From assembly GCF_030388325.1 (NCBI RefSeq), contig NZ_CP103794.1, positions 3,720,001 to 3,784,000 on the forward strand: a DNA stretch of 64,000 bases, in the 5' to 3' direction. This DNA is from Flavobacterium johnsoniae. GTDB lineage: Bacteria > Bacteroidota > Bacteroidia > Flavobacteriales > Flavobacteriaceae. Below the pieces are notes generated by a model. It was not told the origin of the DNA and did no database searches. It was given only the letters and a program-made list of their open reading frames with translations. The position numbers were made by a program, and so were the translations under genes. Below are positions 35,058 through 43,570 of the stretch, in pieces (position 1 is the stretch's first letter; each line of letters starts with the position of its first letter).

Positions 35058-36194
35058 ATGAACAATTTTCAGGAAATGAACAAAATACTAGTTCTATTAG
35101 TGGTTCATACATTTTTACTTTCGATGAGTTTAAGCGCTCAGAACAAAATCTTGTTTGTAACTTCAAATCAAGATTTTTATGGAAACACAAAAATTCCGAC
35201 GGCGAATCATTTTGAAGAAATTGTTGTTCCATATGATATCTTTATAAAAGCAGGTTATACAGTTGATTTTATAAGCCCAAAAGGAGGTCCAATTCCGATT
35301 GGATATATCAACACATCAGATAGTTTACAGAAGAAATATTTATATAATAGCTGGTTTATGGACAAATTAGAACATTCTAAGAAACCATCTTCGATTATTT
35401 CTAGTGATTATGCAGCAATCTTTTACAGCGGTGGCGGTGCCGCGATGTTTGGAGTTGCTGAAGATATTGTAATTCAAAAAATTGCAAGAACAATCTACGG
35501 TAATAACGGAGTTATCGCATCTATTTGTCACGGAACGGCAGGGATTGTTTATTTAAAAGATGAAAAAGGAAATTCCCTGTATTCTGGACTAAAAATTACA
35601 GGCTATCCAGATGAATTAGAAAATAAGAATGGCGAATATTATAAAGCATTTCCATTTTCGATAAACAATACAATCAAACAAAATAAAGCCCATTTTGTAT
35701 TTTCTAAAAATGGAGGAGATTCTTTTTATAGCGTTGACGGTAGATTTGTAACGGGACAAGATCCAAGTTCTGGAAGTAAAGTAGCAAATGAAGTTTTGTC
35801 CCTTTTGAAAGTCAATTTTAAAGTTCCGAAACCAAAATCAAAAAATGATTTAGAACAAATTACAGATATTCTTAATGATTATATAGAAGGAACTGCTAAC
35901 GGACAACCAGAAAGACTTCGAAAAGCTTTTCATCCAAATTTTAATCTCTATACAGTTGCAAATGATACCTTGTGGATACGTTCTGGAGAACAATATATTT
36001 CTGCTATAAAAGTAGGAGAAAAAGTAAACAGAGTCGGAAAGATTGTTTCAATTGATATAGCAAATGATGCAGCCATCGCTAAAGCAGAAATTGTAATGCC
36101 GAATTGGAGAACTTTTACAGATTATTTTTTGATACTAAAATATAAAGGAAACTGGAAAATAGTTCATAAAAGTTATTCCTGGCGAGATATCTAA
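35058..36194 (+). CDS. DJ-1/PfpI (Hsp31-like) domain fused to an NTF2-like domain
   Basis: 378 aa. A signal peptide (NKILVLLVVHTFLLSMSLSAQ, best start M at 35058 or the second M at 35076) is followed by a DJ-1/PfpI domain (~25-260): ILFVTSNQ, FISPKGG, and the nucleophile elbow with Cys157 (SICHGTAG). Then an NTF2/lumazine-type domain (~270-378: ILNDYIEGTANGQPERLRKAFHPNF, KIVSIDIANDAAIAKAEI). The C-terminal domain is paralogous to the upstream protein. Exported. Likely a glyoxalase III/deglycase-like or ligand-processing enzyme (inference). 14 bp after the NTF2 gene. Confidence 0.83.
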   Translation: MNNFQEMNKILVLLVVHTFLLSMSLSAQNKILFVTSNQDFYGNTKIPTANHFEEIVVPYDIFIKAGYTVDFISPKGGPIPIGYINTSDSLQKKYLYNSWFMDKLEHSKKPSSIISSDYAAIFYSGGGAAMFGVAEDIVIQKIARTIYGNNGVIASICHGTAGIVYLKDEKGNSLYSGLKITGYPDELENKNGEYYKAFPFSINNTIKQNKAHFVFSKNGGDSFYSVDGRFVTGQDPSSGSKVANEVLSLLKVNFKVPKPKSKNDLEQITDILNDYIEGTANGQPERLRKAFHPNFNLYTVANDTLWIRSGEQYISAIKVGEKVNRVGKIVSIDIANDAAIAKAEIVMPNWRTFTDYFLILKYKGNWKIVHKSYSWRDI

Positions 36195-36248
36195 GATACA
36201 TAATTTTAAGCAAGATTTTTTTGAAAACCAAATTGTAGAATTTAAGAC

Positions 36249-36284
36249 AAAAAGCTTCGAAATAATTTAATTTTGAAGCTTTTT
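36249..36284 (+). terminator. Rho-independent terminator
   Basis: Stem AAAAAGCTTC (36249-36258) / GAAGCTTTTT (36275-36284), A-rich left and T-rich right. It ends the AraC-NTF2-DJ-1 transcript. Confidence 0.75.
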
Positions 36285-36375
36285 GATTTTAGTTGCTTAA
36301 ATATTTCGTATTGTGAATATTCATATATTAGTTCAAATAAATAATTGACTTTATAAGTAAAGATTAATTAAAATT

Positions 36376-36516
36376 ATGAATAAACCTTTTGTATTTATTT
36401 TGTTCTTCATTTTTGGCATCCAAGTATTTGTTGGGCAAAGTAAAAATGATTTATCAAATGATTGGGATAAGAATATAAATCTGAATGCTCTAAATAAGCT
36501 TAGATTTTGTCTTTGA
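36376..36516 (+). pseudogene. 5' fragment of an exported-protein gene
   Basis: ATG 36376 opens a 46-codon frame reading MNKPFVFILFFIFGIQVFVGQ, a clean Sec signal peptide, then NDLSNDWDKNINLNALNKLRFCL and a TGA. Nothing follows: the convergent TonB receptor stop is 9 bp away. It looks like the start of a larger secreted protein cut off by rearrangement. A genuine 46-aa exported peptide cannot be excluded. Confidence 0.45.
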
Positions 36517-36524
36517 TAGTAATT

Positions 36525-39194
36525 TTATAATTTATAAGTTACCGAAAATAAAATGGCTCTTGGTAAAATGTAAGTTGCTTGCTCACTAATCATATAATTT
36601 GAAAATGAATAGCTGTTTTTCTTTTTAATGTCTAAAACATTATTTACACTAAGTTCAAAACCTAGAGGACTATTTTTTTTCTGATAAAATAGAGAAGTGT
36701 TTAGCATATCATAAAAATTGGTTTGATTTGCATTATTAGTGTTTTTCAAACTTTCGTATTCAATATTGAAAGTCCAAAATTTTAGAAAATTGGTTTCAAA
36801 TTTTGATGTTATAGCATCTGTTTGATATTTAGATTTTGTTAAACCTGAAAACTCACTAAATCCCTTATTGTAACCAATACTAAAATCTGGCCATTTTTTA
36901 TAAGCTGTTTTAAAAACTAAACCTACATTTTGATTATTCCTTTGATTTATAGTTGAAATATCATTTACAGTCTGCGTATAATTAAGCCATGATAATCGTG
37001 TATTTAATTTTAGATTAAATCGATAAATTCGTTTCGAGAAAGAACCATTAAATCCAATATTTGTTTCTGGATTTTCTGTCAAAATAGGCGTTACAAATTG
37101 ATTTATTCCATCCAACTCAACCTGATCTCGAATTACTTTTATTTTTTTAGAATATGTGAGCATTCCGTCTAAAGTTATACCGCGATATGAATTCATTTTT
37201 GAATAACGTAAATTTGCCGAATGATATTTTTCATTTTGTAATAACGCATTTCCTTTATAAACCGAATTATAATATTGTAATGTATATCTATTTGCTAACT
37301 GATTAGCTTCGGGAAATTCATTCTGTAATTTGTACGTAAAACTTAAATTTTCTGATTTATTAAATTCATAATCACTATTCCATTGTGGTTGAAAAAGTGT
37401 TTTTAAAATTACATAATCTATGTTATTTTGAACTGTTTTCAAATGATACCAATGCAAATATAACCCAGGCTTATTCACCCACTTTCCTATCCTAAATTTG
37501 TATTCTAAGCCAATATATGCGTCATTTAGCCTATAATTAATATCATTTCCAAAACCTGCTGAGGCAAAATCATTTATAGAACCATCTGTAAGAATTTGTT
37601 GCTCTGAAGTTTTAAAACCTGAAGACTCAAAATTATTACCAACATTAGTATAGAGATGATTGGAGTTATTTATAATCCAATAATGTTTAAAAAGAGCATC
37701 AATACTATTTACTTCAGACTTTTTAATTTGGTTAATCGTATAATTTACGTCTTCTTGAAGTGGAATTAATCCTTGTAAAAATGGCTCGCTGGTAAACCAT
37801 TTATTTTTAGGTGTAATTTTGTCATAAGCTTGATTAATTACAAAAGTAGTAGTATGGTTATCATTGTAATTTTTATGCCATTCTACATATTGCTTTACCG
37901 ATGAATTATCAGCTTCATTAATCGTTTCAAAAAGATTAGATCCTAAATTTGTAACAGAGTTTAAAGTACTCATTAAATCATTGTTACTGGCTTGATATTG
38001 TCCGTTATAGTACCATTTTTCTTTATTCGAAGGAGAATAATCCAACTTTACATTTCCAATACCGAGTACTGATTTGTTATCAGCATTTCTGCTTTTATAT
38101 TCAAAATCAATACTGCTATTGTTCAAATATTCATTTTTACTTTCTATTCTAGACGCGGTAAAAACTTTAGATAAGATAGCATACCCAGACAAAGCAAACT
38201 TTGAAGAAAAATCGTGACTAAAATTAAAAGCTGCAAATTGCGATTTATTCTGTACTACATCTCTATTGTCATTGGTAAATGAATACAAATTACTTAAAGG
38301 TTTTCTACCCGAAAGATAACTGCTTACTCCGCCTCCAAAACGCATTAAATCCTCAAACGTAAAAGTGCTTTTACCAACATTATTGGCATCACCGATAAAA
38401 CTTACATTTGTTTTTGGACTGTAATAAAACAATGCTGCATGGGCTAGGTAAAAACCATTATCTCCTCCGCCAGCCTCAACACCAGATTGAATGTCACCAA
38501 AAACAAACTTTTTTTTATCTTCTTTAAGTTTAACATTCATTGCCAAGTCATCACTATCTGAGACTTGCTTCATAAAACCAACTTCGTTAAAATGGTCAAT
38601 TACTTCAATTTTATCTAATGCATTTGCTGGAATATTCTCAACTGCCAATTTAGAACCGCCTCCAAAAAAAGATTTACCTTCAACCAGCATTTTGGTTACT
38701 TTTTTTCCTTGTACCGTAACTATTCCTTTTTTGTCAACCTCGACACCGGGTAGTTTTTCGAGAATTTCTTTCATTTTGCGTTCATTACCGTTTGCAAAAC
38801 TATTAACATCAAAAACTAAAGTATCTTTTTTAACTACTATTGGTTTAAACTCATGCTTAATCACTATTTCTTTTAAGTCTTCTCCCGAAGGCTTTAATTT
38901 AAAGTCGTGAGAGATTTTATCCGAGCCAACTTCTAAAATAAAAACCTCTTCTATAAATCCAATGTACGAAACTGTGATTTCGTATTTTACATTGTTTTCG
39001 AGTTCTAGTTTATAGCGCCCTTTATTATCTGTAATCGCAAACTTGAGACTTGCTTTTTCTTGGAGAGGTTTTGCAATAACATTAGTGGACTCTAAGGGTT
39101 TATTTGTATCGTCTGAAACTACACCACCAAGATTTTTTGTTTGTGAGAAGGAAACAGAAACTATAAAAAATAAAATTAACGTAATTCTAGACAT
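36525..39194 (-). CDS. outer-membrane TonB-receptor-like protein with carboxypeptidase-regulatory domain
   Basis: 889 aa; signal peptide (SRITLILFFIVSVSFSQ), then a CarboxypepD_reg-like beta-sandwich (~20-110: LGGVVSDDTNKPLESTNVIAKPL, VSYIGF), a plug (~125-225: MKEILEKLPGVEVDKKGIVTVQGKKVTKMLVEG) and a ~22-strand outer-membrane barrel ending ITYKL-like (VTYKL). This class accompanies GLPGLI proteins in Bacteroidetes. TonB-dependent import of an unknown ligand is presumed, though an adhesin-type role is possible. The 5' end lies within a duplicated segment shared with 40013-40078. Confidence 0.85.
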   Translation of the reverse strand: MSRITLILFFIVSVSFSQTKNLGGVVSDDTNKPLESTNVIAKPLQEKASLKFAITDNKGRYKLELENNVKYEITVSYIGFIEEVFILEVGSDKISHDFKLKPSGEDLKEIVIKHEFKPIVVKKDTLVFDVNSFANGNERKMKEILEKLPGVEVDKKGIVTVQGKKVTKMLVEGKSFFGGGSKLAVENIPANALDKIEVIDHFNEVGFMKQVSDSDDLAMNVKLKEDKKKFVFGDIQSGVEAGGGDNGFYLAHAALFYYSPKTNVSFIGDANNVGKSTFTFEDLMRFGGGVSSYLSGRKPLSNLYSFTNDNRDVVQNKSQFAAFNFSHDFSSKFALSGYAILSKVFTASRIESKNEYLNNSSIDFEYKSRNADNKSVLGIGNVKLDYSPSNKEKWYYNGQYQASNNDLMSTLNSVTNLGSNLFETINEADNSSVKQYVEWHKNYNDNHTTTFVINQAYDKITPKNKWFTSEPFLQGLIPLQEDVNYTINQIKKSEVNSIDALFKHYWIINNSNHLYTNVGNNFESSGFKTSEQQILTDGSINDFASAGFGNDINYRLNDAYIGLEYKFRIGKWVNKPGLYLHWYHLKTVQNNIDYVILKTLFQPQWNSDYEFNKSENLSFTYKLQNEFPEANQLANRYTLQYYNSVYKGNALLQNEKYHSANLRYSKMNSYRGITLDGMLTYSKKIKVIRDQVELDGINQFVTPILTENPETNIGFNGSFSKRIYRFNLKLNTRLSWLNYTQTVNDISTINQRNNQNVGLVFKTAYKKWPDFSIGYNKGFSEFSGLTKSKYQTDAITSKFETNFLKFWTFNIEYESLKNTNNANQTNFYDMLNTSLFYQKKNSPLGFELSVNNVLDIKKKNSYSFSNYMISEQATYILPRAILFSVTYKL

Positions 39195-39243
39195 TTAGCA
39201 TGATATTTTTCTACAAGCTTGTAAATGCTTTACAAGTTAACAA

Positions 39244-39955
39244 TCAATTAGTATAATTATTTAATTTAGTGTATGCATTAGCAACTTCTTTCTCACTGAG
39301 CACATTAATTTTTTCTAATGATTTAATATCAAAATCTTCATCACTCTTCAATTTTATTCTTTTTGCACCAAACACAACATTTCTAACTTGAAGTTCTAAA
39401 ATCAATCCGGGTAAGTTTCCGTAGCCAATCGGACCGTATGGATAAGGTAATTTAGGGCAATACCAAGCTGTAACAGCATGATTAAAAACTTTATCACCAT
39501 ATGTAACTCTGTAAAGATTAGTTGCTTTATAACATAAATAATTATCTATCAATTTTGTTTCACTAGACAAAATCCAATCCTTTTTTAATTCCTCTTTTGT
39601 GTAAATATTCTCTCCTAAAAATTCATTTTGCACTAATAAATTATCTTTTAAATTATAAATAATACCAGAATAATGCGACATTCCAAAAGTAAAACTTTTT
39701 ATACCCTTACTAATATCACTTTCTAAATTCTCTTTGTTTAAAAATTTAGAACCATTTTCAGTTATAATTAATTGAAAGGTTAATTTATGACATTCGCTCA
39801 TTGCTTTTTGAAGAATTCCTTTATAAGTTACATTGTTCTCAAACAACCCCTCCTCCTTTTGAATTGCCAAACCATATTCGATAATAGTGTTTTTACCCTG
39901 GAGAATTAGCAAAAAAAGGAATTAATGCTAATAAAATAATATATGTAGATTTCAT
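39244..39955 (-). pseudogene. GLPGLI protein, frameshifted in the signal peptide
   Basis: Copy 1 of the duplication. From ATG 39955 the signal peptide reads MKSTYIILLALIPFFANSPG and meets TAA at codon 21. The mature GLPGLI domain continues in another frame (from a TTG at 39912) through KNTIIEYGLAIQKEEGLFEN to YGPIGYGNLPGLILEL. Against the intact copy (TCT CAA GGC AAA) this one reads TCT CCA GGG TAA, i.e. one extra base. The -7 element is also altered (TAATTTCG versus TAATTTTG). The long domain frame suggests recent decay or a sequencing error. Confidence 0.75.
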
Positions 39956-40121
39956 TTATATAGAATTAAAATCAGACCGAAATTATTAGATTTGGTGCGT
40001 TTGATTTTTTTTTGTTTGTGAGAAGGAAACAGAAATTATAAAAAATAAAATTAAAGTAATTCTAAATATTTATTATGATATTTTTCTACAAGCTTGTAAA
40101 TGTTTACAACTTAAAAATCAA

Positions 40122-40826
40122 TTAAAAACCATTTGATTTGGTGTATGCATCAGCAAGTTCTTTTTCACTAAGCACCTTAATTTTTTCTAATGATTTAATA
40201 TCAAAATCTTCATCACTTTTCAATTTTATGCTTTTTGCACCAAAGACTGCATTTCTAACTTGAAGTTCTAAAATCAATCCAGGTAGGTTCCCATAGCCAA
40301 TTGGACCATAAGGATACGGTAATTTAGGGCAATACCAAGCAGTAACAGCATGATTAAAAGCTTTATCACCATATGTAACTCTGTAAATATTCGTGGCTTT
40401 ATAACACAAATAATTGTCTATCATTTTTGTTTCATTAGACAAAATCCAATCCTTTTTTAATTCTTCTTTTCCATAAATATTCTCTCCTAATAATTCTTTT
40501 TGCACTAATAATTTATCTTTCAAATTATAAATCATACCAGAATAATGTGACATCGCCAAAGTAAACATTTTTACATGCTTATTAATATCACTTTCTAAAT
40601 TCTCTTTAACTAAAAATTTAGAACCATTTTCAGTTATAATTAATTGAAAGGTTAATTTATCACATTCGCTCATTGCTTTTTGAAGCATCCCTTTTAAATC
40701 CGCATTGTTATCAAACAGACCCTCCTCTTTTTGAATTACTAAGTTATATTCAACGACAGTGTTTTTGCCTTGAGAATGACCCAAAAAAGAAATTAATGCT
40801 AATAAAATAATGTATAGTCTTTTCAT
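40122..40826 (-). CDS. GLPGLI family exported protein
   Basis: Intact copy 2, 234 aa: signal peptide (KRLYIILLALISFLGHSQG), then the family's WYCPKLPYPYGPIGYGNLPGLILEL motif (GLPGLI) and KSIKLKSDEDFDIKSL. GLPGLI proteins are envelope proteins of unknown function, nearly always encoded beside a TonB-receptor-like protein with a CarboxypepD_reg domain, as here. About 85% alike to copy 1 by eye. The gene order receptor-copy1-copy2 on one strand suggests one operon read from the promoter near 40849-40856. Confidence 0.88.
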   Translation of the reverse strand: MKRLYIILLALISFLGHSQGKNTVVEYNLVIQKEEGLFDNNADLKGMLQKAMSECDKLTFQLIITENGSKFLVKENLESDINKHVKMFTLAMSHYSGMIYNLKDKLLVQKELLGENIYGKEELKKDWILSNETKMIDNYLCYKATNIYRVTYGDKAFNHAVTAWYCPKLPYPYGPIGYGNLPGLILELQVRNAVFGAKSIKLKSDEDFDIKSLEKIKVLSEKELADAYTKSNGF

Positions 40827-40848
40827 TTATATCGAAATAAAGACACAC

Positions 40849-40856
40849 CAAAATTA
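40849..40856 (-). promoter_or_regulatory. -7 element of the GLPGLI/TonB operon
   Basis: TAATTTTG (minus strand) matches TAnnTTTG; no TTG is seen at -33. The homologous site of copy 1 carries a T-to-C change (TAATTTCG) and is probably weak or dead. The adjoining 40886-41060 holds no gene that I can see. Confidence 0.5.
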
Positions 40857-41066
40857 TTAGATTTGGTGCGTTTGAAATTTATGATGTTAACCGATGTAAA
40901 TATCAAAGAAAATAAAATTAATTATAAGAATTATCGTTAAATTTTAACCGAAAATTAACAAGTAAAAATTAAGTCCAAAGTATTGGGACGATGAGAGCCT
41001 CTTCCGATGTAGAATCTATTCTTGCTTTTCCAAATAAAATCTAGACAATAAAATGTATATAAGGCA

Positions 41067-41100
41067 AAAAACTCCAAAATCAAATGACTTTGGAGTTTTT
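41067..41100 (-). terminator. terminator of the tRNA-Val transcript
   Basis: Perfect 12-bp stem AAAAACTCCAAA (41067-41078) / TTTGGAGTTTTT (41089-41100), T-run on the minus strand; lies immediately after tRNA copy 1. Confidence 0.8.
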
Positions 41101-41109
41101 GGAATTTTG

Positions 41110-41184
41110 TGGGCGATGAGGGGTTCGAACCCCCGACCCCCTCGGTGTAAACGAGGTGCTCTGAACCAGCTGAGCTAATCGCCC
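41110..41184 (-). tRNA. tRNA-Val(UAC), copy 1
   Basis: 75-nt cloverleaf on the minus strand: acceptor GGGCGAT / ATCGCCC with discriminator A, D-arm AGCTCAGCTGGTT, anticodon loop with UAC (CGTTTACACCG), T-arm GGGGGTTCGAACCCC. CCA is not encoded. Identical to copy 2. Confidence 0.97.
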
Positions 41185-41220
41185 TATTTTACTAGGTTGC
41201 TATCTTTGAGATTGCCTGTG

Positions 41221-41250
41221 CAAATATACACTTAGTATTTGTATTTGCAA
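41221..41250 (-). promoter_or_regulatory. promoter of tRNA-Val copy 1
   Basis: On the minus strand TTG (41248-41250), 19 bp, TATATTTG (41221-41228). Full consensus; it lies between the two tRNA genes, so copy 1 can be transcribed alone. Confidence 0.8.
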
Positions 41251-41271
41251 GCCTTTTTATAAAAAAAATTG

Positions 41272-41346
41272 TGGGCGATGAGGGGTTCGAACCCCCGACC
41301 CCCTCGGTGTAAACGAGGTGCTCTGAACCAGCTGAGCTAATCGCCC
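41272..41346 (-). tRNA. tRNA-Val(UAC), copy 2
   Basis: Identical 75-nt sequence to copy 1 with the same UAC anticodon. The downstream flank (TATTTTACTAGG) is also conserved, so the pair arose by tandem duplication that included the promoter. Confidence 0.97.
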
Positions 41347-41382
41347 TATTTTACTAGGCTGCTATCTTTGTGATTGCGGGTG

Positions 41383-41412
41383 CAAAAATACGTTTAGATT
41401 TTGTATTTACAA
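41383..41412 (-). promoter_or_regulatory. promoter of tRNA-Val copy 2
   Basis: Minus strand TTG (41410-41412), 19 bp, TATTTTTG (41383-41390). Confidence 0.8.
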
Positions 41413-41557
41413 GCCTTTTTAGAAAAAAAAATGAAATATTTTTTCGCATTTTTATTTAGAAAGCTATTTTTCAAACCTTTAAAAAATAAAGTTTTTCTAC
41501 TCTTTCTTATAATTTCGTTAAAAAGCAAAATTAAAAGCTCTAATTCTTAATATTCCT

Positions 41558-41588
41558 TTGTAGTAAATCGACTTTAGTCATACCTTTG
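41558..41588 (+). promoter_or_regulatory. promoter of the ABC exporter
   Basis: TTG (41558-41560), 20 bp, TACCTTTG (41581-41588); predicted start near 41594, ATG at 41611. Confidence 0.7.
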
Positions 41589-41610
41589 CATACCTTAATT
41601 GTATATTCAA

Positions 41611-43401
41611 ATGGCAAGATTTCAAGAAAATGATTTACCGAAAGCTAAATTAAACTCTAATTCCCTTCAAAAAGCTCTCCGAATTTTTAAATATGCTAAA
41701 AACCATAAATGGAAATTTTTCCTTGGTTTGATTTTTCTGTTTTTAACAAGCGCCACTGCCCTTGCCTTTCCTAAATTAATGGGAATGCTGGTTGATTGTG
41801 TAACAAATAAAGACCTTTCTAAAGCAAACGAAATTGCATTAGGATTAATCGGAATTTTGGTTCTTCAAGCCGTTTTCTCTTTTTTCAGAATTTCATTATT
41901 TGTAAATTTTACAGAAAACTCTCTTTCGAACATTCGCTTTGCGTTATATGAAAATTTAATCAAATTACCCATGTCGTTTTATTCTCAAAAAAGAGTTGGA
42001 GAATTAAACAGCCGAATAAGTGCAGATATTTCGCAATTGCAAGATACTTTTAGCACAACAATCGCTGAATTTTTACGTCAGTTTATTTTAATCATTGGTG
42101 GATTTATCATTTTAGGAAGTATAAGTCCGAAACTTACTTTAATGATGCTTGCAATTGTGCCGATTGTTGCGGTTGCAGCCGTAATTTTCGGAAGATTTAT
42201 TCGTAAATACGGAAAAAAAACACAAGACAAAGTTGCAGAAAGTCAAGTTATTGTTGAAGAAACTTTGCAAGGAATTAGCAATGTAAAAGCTTTTGCTAAC
42301 GAATGGTACGAAATTCAGCGTTATAAAAATAAAATTAGAGAAATTGTAAAAATTGCGATTAAAGGCGGTCAATACAGAGGTTACTTCGCTTCTTTTATTA
42401 TTCTTTGTCTTTTCGGATGCGTAGTAGCCGTAGTCTGGTACGGAATCACATTGACTATTAAAGGTGAAGTTGAAGGTGTTGGAGATTTGATTTCATTTGT
42501 TTTATATACAACGTTTATTGGTGCTTCTTTTGGTGGAATTGCCGAAATGTATGCTCAGATTCAGAAAGCAGTTGGAGCAACTGAACGTGTTTTTGAATTA
42601 TTAGAAGAAACTCCCGAAGCAATTAATGCGAATCTAAAAACTTCTCCAATTGAGAAAATAAAAGGAAATGTAGCATTCAAAAACGTTGCTTTTAGTTATC
42701 CTTCAAGAAAAGAAGTTCAGGTTTTGAAAGATGTAAATTTCAATGCCGAATTCGGTCAAAAAATTGCCATTGTTGGGCCAAGTGGGGCTGGAAAATCAAC
42801 TATTTCTTCTTTATTGCTAAGATTTTACGATATCACTTCTGGAGAAATCTTGGTTGATGGAAAAAACATTCACGATTATGATTTAGAAAATCTTCGCGGA
42901 AATATGAGTATTGTTCCTCAAGATGTTATTTTGTTTGGAGGAACTATCAGAGAAAATATAGCATACGGAAAACCTGAAGCGTCTGAAGAAGAAATTATAG
43001 TTGCAGCAAAACAAGCGAATGCTTTTAATTTTGTTGATGGATTTCCTGAAAAATTTGAAACTTTGGTTGGAGAACGCGGTGTTAAACTTTCGGGTGGACA
43101 GCGCCAACGTATTGCAATTGCAAGAGCTTTGCTTAAAAACCCAAGCATTTTAATTTTAGATGAAGCAACTTCTTCTTTGGACAGCGAAAGCGAAAAATTA
43201 GTTCAAGAAGCCCTAGAAGTTTTAATGGAAGGAAGAACAAGCATTATAATTGCTCATAGACTTTCTACAATTAGAAACGCTGATAAAATCCTGGTTTTAG
43301 ATAATGGGAAAATTTCTGAACAAGGAACCCATCAGGAATTGATAAATCTAGAAAATGGGATTTATAAAAACTTAAGCAACTTACAGTTTAGTAACTCTTA
43401 A
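41611..43401 (+). CDS. ABC exporter half-transporter (MsbA/BmrA type)
   Basis: 596 aa: six-helix membrane domain (~25-310: WKFFLGLIFLFLTSATALAF, GIAEMYAQIQKAVGATERVF) and a C-terminal ATPase with Walker A GPSGAGKST (~389-397), ABC signature LSGGQRQRIAIARA (~493) and Walker B ILILDEATSSLD. It works as a homodimer exporting lipids, lipid-linked sugars or drugs; substrate not readable. Start at ATG 41611 (an upstream TTG is in frame). Monocistronic with its own consensus promoter. Confidence 0.9.
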   Translation: MARFQENDLPKAKLNSNSLQKALRIFKYAKNHKWKFFLGLIFLFLTSATALAFPKLMGMLVDCVTNKDLSKANEIALGLIGILVLQAVFSFFRISLFVNFTENSLSNIRFALYENLIKLPMSFYSQKRVGELNSRISADISQLQDTFSTTIAEFLRQFILIIGGFIILGSISPKLTLMMLAIVPIVAVAAVIFGRFIRKYGKKTQDKVAESQVIVEETLQGISNVKAFANEWYEIQRYKNKIREIVKIAIKGGQYRGYFASFIILCLFGCVVAVVWYGITLTIKGEVEGVGDLISFVLYTTFIGASFGGIAEMYAQIQKAVGATERVFELLEETPEAINANLKTSPIEKIKGNVAFKNVAFSYPSRKEVQVLKDVNFNAEFGQKIAIVGPSGAGKSTISSLLLRFYDITSGEILVDGKNIHDYDLENLRGNMSIVPQDVILFGGTIRENIAYGKPEASEEEIIVAAKQANAFNFVDGFPEKFETLVGERGVKLSGGQRQRIAIARALLKNPSILILDEATSSLDSESEKLVQEALEVLMEGRTSIIIAHRLSTIRNADKILVLDNGKISEQGTHQELINLENGIYKNLSNLQFSNS

Positions 43402-43488
43402 ATAGATAGAAATTTTATTTTTCAATAAAAAAAGCTTCATTTAAAAAATCAAATGGAGTTTTCTTTTATTTAAAATATTATCAAAAGA

Positions 43489-43521
43489 AAACCCGACAGG
43501 TTTTTAAAACCTGTCGGGTTT
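43489..43521. terminator. strong palindromic terminator, repeat family B
   Basis: Arms AAACCCGACAGGTTTT (43489-43504) and AAAACCTGTCGGGTTT (43506-43521) are perfectly complementary. A nearly identical copy is at 63006-63039. A weaker hairpin lies at about 43425-43465. Confidence 0.8.
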
Positions 43522-43570
43522 GATATTTATAAAAACTGTAAACTGTAAACCGAGACCGAAAACTAAAAAA

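Larger units (their letters stand above)
39139..40880. repeat. tandem duplication, two units of about 880 bp
   Basis: Unit 1 (about 39139-40012) and unit 2 (about 40013-40880) align end to end with an offset of about 878-885 bp: the TonB gene's signal-peptide region, the spacer TATTTTTCTACAAGCTTGTAA, the whole GLPGLI gene and its promoter (TTAGATTTGGTGCGTTTGA). Unit 2 begins with a dead copy of the TonB gene start (ATG changed to ATA). Confidence 0.85.

Noticed and set aside
40013..40078. A separate small gene between the two GLPGLI copies
   Set aside because: It is the duplicated 5' end of the TonB-receptor gene, with ATG changed to ATA and the frame not continued.
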